64,000 bases of DNA from Acidobacteriota bacterium. GTDB taxonomy: Bacteria > Acidobacteriota > Terriglobia > Acidiferrales > UBA7541. Location of the stretch: the NCBI GenBank assembly GCA_021788095.1, contig JAJYLB010000004.1:86049-150048 (forward strand), read 5' to 3'. This document shows, one piece after another, positions 57,102 to 64,000 of this stretch. Position 1 is the stretch's first letter; the number at the start of each line of letters is the position of its first letter. Both the position numbers and the translations under genes were made by a program. Under the pieces are notes generated by a model. That model was not told the DNA's origin. It did not search any database and saw nothing but the letters and a program-made list of their open reading frames with translations.

Positions 57102-58358
57102 TCAGTTCCGAAAACTGCGGACAGCAGTTTCGCACCGCTCGCGAACCAGCAGGGCCACAGATTCCGCAACTGGGTGGTTAATCTCAGTCTTGCCAAGGGC
57201 AGCGATGACGGTTTCGGCAATTTCCGGAACACGTCGCCTAACCATCGGTTTGGCGAGGCCGGCCTCACCGGCCAATTCCTCAAAATCCCGGGACGTCACC
57301 CTATCTGACAAATACTGACGGCCAATTTTCATGGCCATCTCACTGCTTAGCTCGGGGTAGTAGATCGTGCTGAGGGCATCGTAGAGAGGCGCCAGCTGGA
57401 TCTCCTGGTCCAGCCTCCCCACGCCACGATAGAGAAGCGAAAAATTCTTGGCGTGAGCATCATTGTTGCCCACGAGCCAGTTGTAAATGACCGCGTCCAA
57501 CAGATTCGCCAAGTCAATGACCGGCGCGGCGGAGACTTCGCGAAGCAAATCGAAACACCGTTTGAGTGAGGGACCGCCCTCCTTCTGATACTTCAGTTCC
57601 GGCGGGATCCCCAAGGCTTGGCAGAAATCCTCCTGGTGCAATCGTTCCAGCACCGCCTTTCCCTCGGCTTGGCGGTGTATTCTGTCGTAACGCTCCACCA
57701 GCAAAAATTCCGATCCGTCGACGGTTCTGATCTCGACTTTCGCGGACGGGATACCGACCGCCGCAGCCAACTTCATGATCAGCGCTTCGTTGAGCACAAC
57801 GCCGGTGAAGTGCTCCACGCCGGGTTTGAGGATGTGAGTGCTGGGCGCGCCTCCTAATGAAAGGCTGATCTCATCGGCCTCGAGCCGGACCGCGATCTTG
57901 TCCTGCGCCCCGGCCAGCGACAGGCGAATTCCCTTTTCCCCTGCCAGGAGAGGCCGCTTTGGCAATTCCTTCAGTATCCCGGCCAGCTCGCTCGGAGAGA
58001 GAACGCGATACCCGTAATCGCGCTCGGGGAGAGGGTGGCCGGCCGGAACGAAAGTCACCGCCCCTGCGCACTCGCCCCCGATCCGTTCCAGCATGGCGAA
58101 ATCATTCCTAGGGCTGATACCGAGGTTCCGCGCGATGATCTCGCGCTTACCTCCTTCCGGTAGGATTCCGGCGAAGAAGCCCCGGCACTCTTTCTGTTTA
58201 AAGCGCTCTCTCCTCAAAGGCAAAGAAACTGACAATGCGGAAGCGTGTGGATGGGCCAGCCAATTCTCGGCATACTCAAAAACCATTTGGCCGCCCTCGT
58301 CCTGAATGAGGTGGCCGATGAGATTTTCGTGAAGGTAGACGTCAAGAGTCTTGGCCAT
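57102..58358 (-). CDS. hipA: HipA-type serine/threonine kinase toxin
   Basis: The 418-aa protein has the HipA N-terminal domain (VYLHENLIGHLIQDEGG, LPLRRERFKQKECRGFFAGILPEG) and a kinase core with LSLAGAQDKIAV (ATP-loop region), NNDAHAKNFSLL (catalytic Asp and metal-binding Asn) and APLYDALST. E. coli HipA phosphorylates glutamyl-tRNA synthetase and causes persistence. The gene starts 3 nt after the hipB stop, a classical antitoxin-first operon. All key residues are present, so the toxin is probably active. The target is unknown here. Confidence 0.92.
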   Translation of the reverse strand: MAKTLDVYLHENLIGHLIQDEGGQMVFEYAENWLAHPHASALSVSLPLRRERFKQKECRGFFAGILPEGGKREIIARNLGISPRNDFAMLERIGGECAGAVTFVPAGHPLPERDYGYRVLSPSELAGILKELPKRPLLAGEKGIRLSLAGAQDKIAVRLEADEISLSLGGAPSTHILKPGVEHFTGVVLNEALIMKLAAAVGIPSAKVEIRTVDGSEFLLVERYDRIHRQAEGKAVLERLHQEDFCQALGIPPELKYQKEGGPSLKRCFDLLREVSAAPVIDLANLLDAVIYNWLVGNNDAHAKNFSLLYRGVGRLDQEIQLAPLYDALSTIYYPELSSEMAMKIGRQYLSDRVTSRDFEELAGEAGLAKPMVRRRVPEIAETVIAALGKTEINHPVAESVALLVRERCETAVRSFRN

Positions 58359-58361
58359 GGG

Positions 58362-58586
58362 CTATCCTTCGCTCGGGCCGCTCGGCGGTGTCAGGGTTAC
58401 TTTGATCCCCAGCGTCCGCAGGATTCGGAGCGCTTTCCCGATCTCGCAGGTGGGTTTGCCCTTTTCCAGGTCGATGACGAACCTGAGGCCAGTCCCTGAA
58501 GTCAGGGACAATTGCTTCTGCGTAACACCAAGCCTCTTCCGGGTGTCACGGATAAGCTTCCCGATGTCCGCCGGCGTGGTTGGCAA
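58362..58586 (-). CDS. hipB: HipB-type antitoxin, XRE-family helix-turn-helix, TTG start
   Basis: A 74-aa Xre-like protein: IGKLIRDTRKRLGVTQKQLS, then a second helix (GTGLRFVIDLEKGKPTCEIG) and the C-terminal LRTLGIKVTLTPP. It binds operator DNA and HipA. The frame is open up to 58727, but three operator palindromes lie there. The TTG at 58586 has GGAG eight bases upstream, within the sequence CTGGAG, and gives the normal short N-terminus (MPTTPADIGK), so I take it as the start. Confidence 0.85.
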   Translation of the reverse strand: MPTTPADIGKLIRDTRKRLGVTQKQLSLTSGTGLRFVIDLEKGKPTCEIGKALRILRTLGIKVTLTPPSGPSEG

Positions 58587-58608
58587 GGCTGGAACTCCAG
58601 AGCAGCTA

Positions 58609-58726
58609 CATTCCCGTGCGGGAACATTGTATGCCGCTTCTCGCGTCCCAGCCAGTAATATTACCGTACGGTAATACTCAACGATTAATGAGCGGATTTC
58701 CGCGGGTATATTCCCGTACGGTAACA
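58609..58726. promoter_or_regulatory. Three hipBA operator palindromes at exact 50-bp spacing
   Basis: Three 18-bp inverted repeats start at 58609, 58659 and 58709. O1 is CATTCCCGTGCGGGAACA (58609-58626), O2 is the perfect palindrome TATTACCGTACGGTAATA (58659-58676), and O3 is TATTCCCGTACGGTAACA (58709-58726). They lie directly upstream of hipB. The 50-bp period places them on the same face of the helix, which fits cooperative HipB binding with DNA bending, as in E. coli hipBA. The promoter must lie among them, so binding would repress transcription. Confidence 0.8.
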
Positions 58727-59214
58727 CGACATTTTCTGCAGCGGTGAATCCCGCTCTGCCGGGTCGTTCCTACGAGCAGGCGCTGACTCAGGGCCACGGC
58801 TTGGCACTCGATCTCGGGCGAAGTTTTATGCGGCGAGTGTCCCGGGGCCGCGGCTGTGGTCGAGCAGGCCCTAGCGACCGTGCTGCTGGTAACGGCACCA
58901 CCACTTGCGCACGGTGGGGCGGCCTGGTGAGGAAGGGTCGGGCTAGGCTGGGTGGCGTATTGTCGGACCGACAACCAGTTGCAAGCTGTGGTTACAGGCA
59001 CATCGCATCTGACGGATCAGATCGGAGCAGCGGGAGGCGACCGGCCCGTGATTGTAGCAGGACGAGCCGAGCGGCGCACTCCAAACCCCAAGCACGCCTC
59101 CATCTTCCCTCGCCGTTTCGCACTCAACTCAAGCCCTACCAGGGAGGAACGATGTCCCTTTCCAATTCCCATCGGCGGCCAGCTATTGACAAGGCTGAAT
59201 TAGAGTGATAATTC
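58727..59214. other. Intergenic region upstream of the three-gene set
   Basis: No supported gene in about 490 bp. A plus-strand ORF from 58744 to 59208 has repetitive Arg/Gly-rich sequence and no ribosome-binding site, and I consider it spurious. The promoter of the downstream genes is probably here but was not identified. Confidence 0.45.
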
Positions 59215-60096
59215 ATGGACCGGTGGCTGTCCCCCCCTGGATCAAAGCAAAAGACAATGAGGCAAATACGCGATACTGTCGAAGCGACTCACCTCTTCGG
59301 ATCAAAGATCGCACCCAATCTGCGGGCCTTCCACCCGATTACAAGGGTGGGGGCGTTGCGCGTTGTCTTCATTCTAGCCTTGCTGCTGACATTGTCCTGC
59401 GAAGCTCTGGGGCAGCAGGCAACGGTGACCCTTGAATTGATGCCGGAGGCCTTCCTAGATCACCACCAGGCCCAACTATACATTACCATCGAATCGCCCC
59501 AGGATTTGAACAATGCGGTCTTGCAGATTAGTCCGTCACCAGACTTCACAGCTCAGCCCTCAATGATTTCCCTCCCCTCCGTGACCCGAAACATCATCGA
59601 GCACGTGACAATCAGCCTGAGGGATCCGCGGTTGCTGTCAGGCGAGCAAGCTCTCGCCGTGACTCTAACCATCCCTGACGGGTCGGGGAATCGAAAGGTC
59701 CTTGTGAGTAAGCTGCTCAAATTCTCATATACGCCGGAAATCCCGCTCTGGGTCTTTTTTGTTTTTGCTGTCGTGGGCCTAATCGTTGGCTATTGGGCTA
59801 GGCTATTCGTCAAGTTGCTGGGGAGCACGACGCCCCCTTCGCCAGCCCCTCCACAGGAAACCCAGGCCTCTGGCCCTCAGCAAGGCCAGCCGGGACCTCT
59901 GACGAGATTCGTTCAGAAGCACTATTATCTTGTCGATTTCTGCGTCACGGTTATCCTGGCTTTTATCTTGCTGGCTTCTCTCACCACAGGGGGTCGACCG
60001 CCTCAGTCCGGAACAACCTGGTATGGAGCGCTTGCGACTGGTTTGGGAATTGGAGTATTCACGAACAGCGAATTGCTTACTCGCCTCAGGAGATGA
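59215..60096 (+). CDS. Membrane protein of unknown function, first of a three-gene set
   Basis: The 293-aa protein has an internal hydrophobic segment ending in a signal-peptidase-like site (VFILALLLTLSCEALGQ, about residues 50-66). A beta-rich extracytoplasmic domain of about 110 residues follows, then a membrane helix (LWVFFVFAVVGLIVGYWA, about 178-195), a Pro/Gln-rich linker and one or two C-terminal helices (FCVTVILAFILLASL). I recognise no family. The start may be the ATG at 59215 or one at 59257. The next gene begins 3 nt after its stop, so they are co-expressed. Confidence 0.6.
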   Translation: MDRWLSPPGSKQKTMRQIRDTVEATHLFGSKIAPNLRAFHPITRVGALRVVFILALLLTLSCEALGQQATVTLELMPEAFLDHHQAQLYITIESPQDLNNAVLQISPSPDFTAQPSMISLPSVTRNIIEHVTISLRDPRLLSGEQALAVTLTIPDGSGNRKVLVSKLLKFSYTPEIPLWVFFVFAVVGLIVGYWARLFVKLLGSTTPPSPAPPQETQASGPQQGQPGPLTRFVQKHYYLVDFCVTVILAFILLASLTTGGRPPQSGTTWYGALATGLGIGVFTNSELLTRLRR

Positions 60097-60099
60097 ACC

Positions 60100-61005
60100 A
60101 TGGCCTCTGCGATCCCGGTGGTTAACACGATAAGGACTGGTGATGCTACAAAGGCCAACCCCTTTACGATCTGCATCATTGCCAATCCAGCACTCGAGGC
60201 GCCTTGGCAATCCGGCCAGTTCATGGGGGACCCGATCACCGGTAATCAGGCAGCCTTTGATGCTTGTGTGCGATACGTAAATCAGGTGCTATTCGGCAGG
60301 CTAGCAGGTCAGAGCGAGCAGTTTTTGGCTGACCCTCAGATTGAACCCAAAGTTCGCCTAGTATCTTTATTCGTATCGGGCTTGAGCCCTCAGGATGCGA
60401 ACTCCCTTGTTGGACAGGACCCGGATAGCGATCTTTTGATCGCCAGACGAAATACGTTTCGCAACTTCATGCAGAACTTTGGATTGGATGCAGACGTTGC
60501 CTATGCCGTGTCGGCATCGAACACCCATACGCGGTCCAGCGCTTGGTTTACATCTGACGACGACAGTCGACCCGGCGTTGGATTCACGCTTGACGGGGTC
60601 TCCCTAACGCATCGCTACTTTTCCCTCATTCCTGGCACTATCGCCATGCATCTGACAGCCACATCGCTGACTGCCCTCCATGAGTTCGGCCACGCACTAT
60701 CCAGCTATTCCAACGGAAAGGTTGTCGACCTCTACGTCGACAGCAATCCGGCTCTGAATTGTAAGGCCGGAAGACCCATCCCGCCCCGGTTTGGGAGCTA
60801 TGTTACCACGCCGCTAGCTGCCGACATCTCCCGCGACTCGCTCGGCTATCCGCCCGGCTGGAATTCATATCATTGTGAACTCAACGCGCCGTTTCCCGCC
60901 GTGATGGATGATTATTGGCTGACTGCCGTTCCCGAACGTTGCGAGCACGACAAAATAACGCGCCAGTTTCTCAAGGATCGTGTCAGTGCTAAAATACAAC
61001 GGTGA
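60100..61005 (+). CDS. Putative zinc metalloprotease with HEFGH motif, second of the three-gene set
   Basis: The 301-aa protein contains LTALHEFGHALSSYSNGK at about residues 192-209, a HExxH zinc-protease signature with Glu as catalytic base. A possible third ligand further on is not obvious. There is no signal peptide or membrane segment, so it may act in the cytoplasm or depend on its membrane neighbour. No known family was recognised. AGGAG lies 7 nt before the ATG at 60100, and its stop is followed after 7 nt by the next ATG. A peptidase role rests only on the motif. Confidence 0.6.
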   Translation: MASAIPVVNTIRTGDATKANPFTICIIANPALEAPWQSGQFMGDPITGNQAAFDACVRYVNQVLFGRLAGQSEQFLADPQIEPKVRLVSLFVSGLSPQDANSLVGQDPDSDLLIARRNTFRNFMQNFGLDADVAYAVSASNTHTRSSAWFTSDDDSRPGVGFTLDGVSLTHRYFSLIPGTIAMHLTATSLTALHEFGHALSSYSNGKVVDLYVDSNPALNCKAGRPIPPRFGSYVTTPLAADISRDSLGYPPGWNSYHCELNAPFPAVMDDYWLTAVPERCEHDKITRQFLKDRVSAKIQR

Positions 61006-61012
61006 GGTCACT

Positions 61013-61240
61013 ATGGAACCTATGAAGCCGACGGCAAAAAAGCGGATCCTACAGGCTGCGCCGAACGCTGCACCGGAAGACATCACCGAATATGAACGAT
61101 TGCTCTCGGAGCGGTTTACCGTCGATCCCGACCTAGCTCGGGACCCGGCATCCATTCATTTAATGGAGCAAAAGCGGAAGCGTCTCAAGGAACTTAGGGG
61201 TAAACTCTTTCCTTCCAAGAGGGAAGCGCAGACAGAATGA
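61013..61240 (+). CDS. Small charged protein of unknown function, third of the three-gene set
   Basis: A 75-aa protein rich in Lys, Arg and Glu (KPTAKKRILQAAPNAAPEDI, then a helical C-terminus EYERLLSERFTVDPDLARDP and KRKRLKELRGKLFPSK). It looks like a soluble helical protein. The ATG at 61013 has GAGG five bases upstream, while a longer frame from 60980 would overlap the protease gene. With its two upstream neighbours it forms a tight operon; it may be an adaptor or regulator of the metalloprotease, but this is speculation. Confidence 0.55.
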   Translation: MEPMKPTAKKRILQAAPNAAPEDITEYERLLSERFTVDPDLARDPASIHLMEQKRKRLKELRGKLFPSKREAQTE

Positions 61241-61321
61241 GAAGGATCTGAACTCCGTCCTGCGTTAGCAGGTCCGACATTCTCGCTGCCCTTCGATCGG
61301 TTTTGCGGATTTGCCTGTTTT

Positions 61322-62530
61322 TCACGGAGCGCCGGAACTGATCTCGGTATTCACCCCAAGTTTGCTCATTATCGCTCGAACCGGAAGATTCAGGCCGAAT
61401 GCCAACTTGAGATGCCTTGCTGTTTTCCTGTTGGGCAAGTTCTCGGTCACGATCATTGTTCCGATATAGAAGCCTGCCGTTGTGGGGCCAATGCCTATGC
61501 CCGCCATGATTGCATGGAGGGGCTTGGACGCAAAGGATATCCCGCCGACCAGATAAGGGATGTAAGTAAACTTGCTTCCTTTCAGGTCCATGGGCTTTAC
61601 GTAAAAATCGCCAATTGCCAACAAGTTTCGCCGATCAACGTTCGCTGGAACCGAGACGCCCGCACCGTTTTGAGGAACGATATTCTGCAATTGCGTGTAG
61701 CTCGTGATCGGAATTCCCACACTGACATCCCAATGATAGAACCCCTCGTCATCAAATTGACCGGGTGTCTTTTCCAAAGCAGTGATGTCATTTGTGGTTG
61801 GCGATGTGACGTTGTTCTTTGCGACTCCGGCCGTCAGGGTGACGGTCGCGGGGGTATCGACGGGCAATTGCCCCCAAGTCCAAAAATCTCTCGGTGGGGC
61901 CGATGGACCACCTGAGACCGGTGCGGCCGGCGGCTTCACTAGAGCCCTGTATAGGGTAAGAGCGGTTTCCAGATCTTGAAGGTTTGCAGCGGTTCGGTGA
62001 TTTATTGTAGCCACGTAGGCCATCTTGTATGCAGTAATATCAGAGTTAAGATGGATGACTATGATATACGGATCCTTGGCTCCGTAGATGCGAGCAACCT
62101 GGCCCGATGAGGCGTGAAGAAAACTGGCTTGCTTCGGCTCATAAACGTACCAGTTAGAACTCTGGACAACTCCAACGTCAAATCCTGAAAGTGTGATGTT
62201 CGCCGCTCCTTGGGAAACATTTGTGAAGAAGACGACATTTATCAAGAAGGTCGAACTCCTGGGATCACATTCCGGATCGGTTTCGCGAATTACTTTTGTT
62301 AACTGGGCTACCAAGATGCGTGCGGTGTCTATACTCCTCAGGGAGCCGTCAGCCACGAGGCTTGCTGCTGGATCGACGATGTTCCCGTTGGCGTCGCGCC
62401 CTGCAAAGGCAATTGGAGTGGGAGGTATGAATGTGACCAAGGTCGGAGTGGTGCTAGTGGCCGCCACCGAAACTGCAGAACTGAGGTAGAGGGCAAGGAC
62501 GAGAACCAGGCCGTTGCGGACGACCGCCAT
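61322..62530 (-). CDS. Secreted protein of unknown function, possible outer-membrane protein
   Basis: The 402-aa protein has a signal peptide (MAVVRNGLVLVLALYLSSAV, cleavage near AVSVAA). It is Thr/Val/Ala-rich with alternating beta patterns and a C-terminal half reminiscent of outer-membrane barrels (GFYHWDVSVGIPITSY, KFTYIPYLVGGISF, GFYIGTMIVTENL). GGAGGGGAA lies directly before the ATG at 62530. It is convergent with the three-gene set. I recognise no family. It lies close to the integrase end of the island and may be cargo. Confidence 0.6.
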   Translation of the reverse strand: MAVVRNGLVLVLALYLSSAVSVAATSTTPTLVTFIPPTPIAFAGRDANGNIVDPAASLVADGSLRSIDTARILVAQLTKVIRETDPECDPRSSTFLINVVFFTNVSQGAANITLSGFDVGVVQSSNWYVYEPKQASFLHASSGQVARIYGAKDPYIIVIHLNSDITAYKMAYVATINHRTAANLQDLETALTLYRALVKPPAAPVSGGPSAPPRDFWTWGQLPVDTPATVTLTAGVAKNNVTSPTTNDITALEKTPGQFDDEGFYHWDVSVGIPITSYTQLQNIVPQNGAGVSVPANVDRRNLLAIGDFYVKPMDLKGSKFTYIPYLVGGISFASKPLHAIMAGIGIGPTTAGFYIGTMIVTENLPNRKTARHLKLAFGLNLPVRAIMSKLGVNTEISSGAP

Positions 62531-62820
62531 TTCCCCTCCTTAGCAAACGCGAGTGACCTTGCTCATCCGGAACACCGCTTGCGGGCGCCGTCCAGAGCGG
62601 GAATGTCTGCACGACCCCGCTCACGAGACCCGGTGATTCTAGCATGGCTCTGGGCAGTTGCCGCGTGAGATGTTCTTGGGCTGCAATTGACGGTTGAGAG
62701 GGTCATTGTGGTCCATCTTCACAGTCTGCGGCTTCCTGCCGGTCATTCGAACCACCTCCGTATCGAGCGTTCACACTTTTCGTCGGCCGCCATACCGGCA
62801 TAGCGGACAAGCCTGTCGGC

Positions 62821-63903
62821 TCATTCAATCTCTGTGTCCAGCGAGGATACACGTTTGCCTGAAGTGTGATCGCTCTTTGCAAATTCCACGAGAACATCGC
62901 CGGAAATTAGCACCCGGCGCCCAATCCGGCGCGCAGCAAGCTGACCGCTAGAAATCATATAAGAAAGCATGCGCACGGAGATAGACAACATCCGAGCGGC
63001 CTCTTTCTGCGTGTACAACAGCTTTTCGCCAACCATCGATACCCGGTTTATGCGAACCGTTTCTTCATACAACGGTTCAGGCTTCGGCGAAGCTGCTGCG
63101 TTGTTGATGGTTGGCTGGATCGGCGCGCATGTAACACTTTTGTCGATCGTGTGGGGAGGGGTCGACGGGTCCGGGCTGTGTGACGGGACATCCTTCGGCA
63201 TGTCACTTTGTTCGCTGCCCCCTTTCGAGAGTGCATCGAGCGCCTTCCGTTTCGCCTCAAGTCGGACGTGGGAATAATGGCGCAGCATGCGCGGCGAAAC
63301 GTGCCCCGCGATTCCGAGGATGGTCTGCTCGCTGGCCTCGGATTCCGCAAGCTCCGTGATGGCATGGTGACGCAGATCGTGAAATCGCAGGCCGGCGAGC
63401 GGGCTCTTTAGGCCACTGAGGACCGCCCTGCACTGCTCGTTGCGGCAGAATTCAGTAGGTTTTTGAAACAGCCCGCAAGAGGAGCATTCGATGGCTCGGG
63501 TCATGCTACGCCACGCCGTTCGCCACCCTTTCATTGGCTGGGTAGGGTCGGGTCGCACCAGGCACCCCTCACCGCGTGGAAAGATGAACCATTCGGGGCG
63601 CACCTCTCCGAATAGTGCGACCGCCAGTTCCCCTTGCTCCTGCACAGCAGCCCACGCGTTTTGGTTCAGCGGAATTGCGCGCTCGCCCGCCTCGGTCTTG
63701 CTATGGCGAACCGTTAATAGGCGTTTCGCGAAATCGATATCGCGCCATCGCAGTCCCCGAATCTCACAACCTCGCATCGTAGTGTTAAGACAAAGCAGGA
63801 TGCCTAGGCGCGCCGTTTGCCAATCTGGGCGGGAGGCGGCGATCTTCGCAAGCCGGTCCTTTTCCTCAGGCGATAGAGTCTGTGTGGCAACTGGCATTTC
63901 CAC
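62821..63903 (-). CDS. Tyrosine integrase with internal Cys cluster and C-terminal excisionase-like domain (N-terminus probably missing)
   Basis: The 360-aa frame has a phage-type catalytic domain: Arg in TTMRGCEIRGLRW, H-x-x-R in RFHDLRHHAITEL, His in GIAGHVSPRM and Tyr in LRHYSHV. Inside the domain is a zinc-ribbon-like C-x2-C...C-x4-C insert (CSSCGLFQKPTEFCRNEQC). After about residue 220 comes a Pro/Ser-rich linker and then a MerR/HTH_17 domain of excisionase type (LLYTQKEAARMLSISVRMLS). The normal core-binding domain before the catalytic part is absent, and a stop codon lies 12 nt upstream at 63916-63918, so the gene may be frameshifted or truncated. It is placed as expected for an island integrase next to its tRNA. 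Confidence 0.75.
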   Translation of the reverse strand: MEMPVATQTLSPEEKDRLAKIAASRPDWQTARLGILLCLNTTMRGCEIRGLRWRDIDFAKRLLTVRHSKTEAGERAIPLNQNAWAAVQEQGELAVALFGEVRPEWFIFPRGEGCLVRPDPTQPMKGWRTAWRSMTRAIECSSCGLFQKPTEFCRNEQCRAVLSGLKSPLAGLRFHDLRHHAITELAESEASEQTILGIAGHVSPRMLRHYSHVRLEAKRKALDALSKGGSEQSDMPKDVPSHSPDPSTPPHTIDKSVTCAPIQPTINNAAASPKPEPLYEETVRINRVSMVGEKLLYTQKEAARMLSISVRMLSYMISSGQLAARRIGRRVLISGDVLVEFAKSDHTSGKRVSSLDTEIE

Positions 63904-64000
63904 AGTTTGTATTTTTCATAGATTCGCGCAAGTCGTTTGCGGACAACGCACGAAATTTGCGCCAGGGCTGTGGAATTCGCACCTTTTCGCGTTGCCACAC
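63904..64000 (-). other. Right window edge, possible N-terminal part of the integrase in another frame
   Basis: The 97 bp on the minus strand can be read in a shifted frame as KFRALSANDLRESMKNTN and similar, but I cannot tell whether this belongs to the integrase. The sequence beyond the edge is needed. Confidence 0.3.

Noticed and set aside
58744..59208. 154-codon plus-strand ORF
   Set aside because: Low-complexity Arg/Gly-rich product, no ribosome-binding site and no family signal.

Overview
The window is about 64 kb of high-GC bacterial chromosome. The gene content suggests a heterotrophic Acidobacteriota. It has two Oar-like TonB-dependent receptors with an N-terminal carboxypeptidase-regulatory domain, a Ser/Thr kinase fused to a PD40 propeller, a Tat-exported CRTAC1/FG-GAP protein, and many secreted peptidases. 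The assignment is an inference from gene families; no rRNA or other marker gene lies in the window.

Region 1 (1-14.9 kb) is dominated by secreted peptide and peptidoglycan scavenging: a TonB receptor cut by the left edge, a class C-type serine hydrolase, a variant D-aminoacylase, a PBP4-type D,D-carboxypeptidase, an M61 and an S9 peptidase, a CocE/S15 hydrolase and an APC permease. Region 2 (15-36 kb) looks like a chitin/chitosan or amino-sugar locus: GH2 exo-glucosaminidase, class A beta-lactamase-like protein, PIG-L deacetylase, GH20 hexosaminidase, SIS-domain sugar-phosphate isomerase/deaminase, CRTAC1 and TPR proteins, a large TonB receptor, a GntR/UTRA regulator, a ROK sugar kinase, a GH18 chitinase with an extra N-terminal region, and an MFS sugar porter. 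The TonB receptor has a near-consensus promoter whose -10 lies in a palindrome (GCTATATAGC); two related sites lie between it and the divergent gntR.

Region 3 (36-43 kb) holds the kinase, which carries a REP-like palindromic element read in frame; an MNT antitoxin gene with a frameshifted HEPN partner; and a 945-aa protein fusing a TOTE-type primase, a superfamily 2 helicase and a Vsr/DUF559-like nuclease, a candidate defence protein.

Region 4 (43 kb to the right edge) looks like a genomic island. A 21-nt match to a tRNA-Ser 3' end lies at 43037-43057, and a tyrosine integrase with a C-terminal excisionase-like domain lies at 62.8-63.9 kb. Between them are an HTH protein, a GHKL-ATPase protein with a NOV_C/DUF3883-like C-terminus (the layout of plant NO VEIN), an extra DnaN sliding clamp, a DUF3800 protein, a hipBA module with three operators exactly 50 bp apart, and an unrecognised three-gene set with a HEXXH protein. 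A DUF932 gene in the island has been split by a 5.2-kb element carrying three overlapping tyrosine recombinases (RIT-like) and a small calcium-binding-family gene. The first recombinase has four 100-residue tandem repeats in front of its catalytic domain.

Most long ORFs opposite these genes are GC-driven shadows and are left out.
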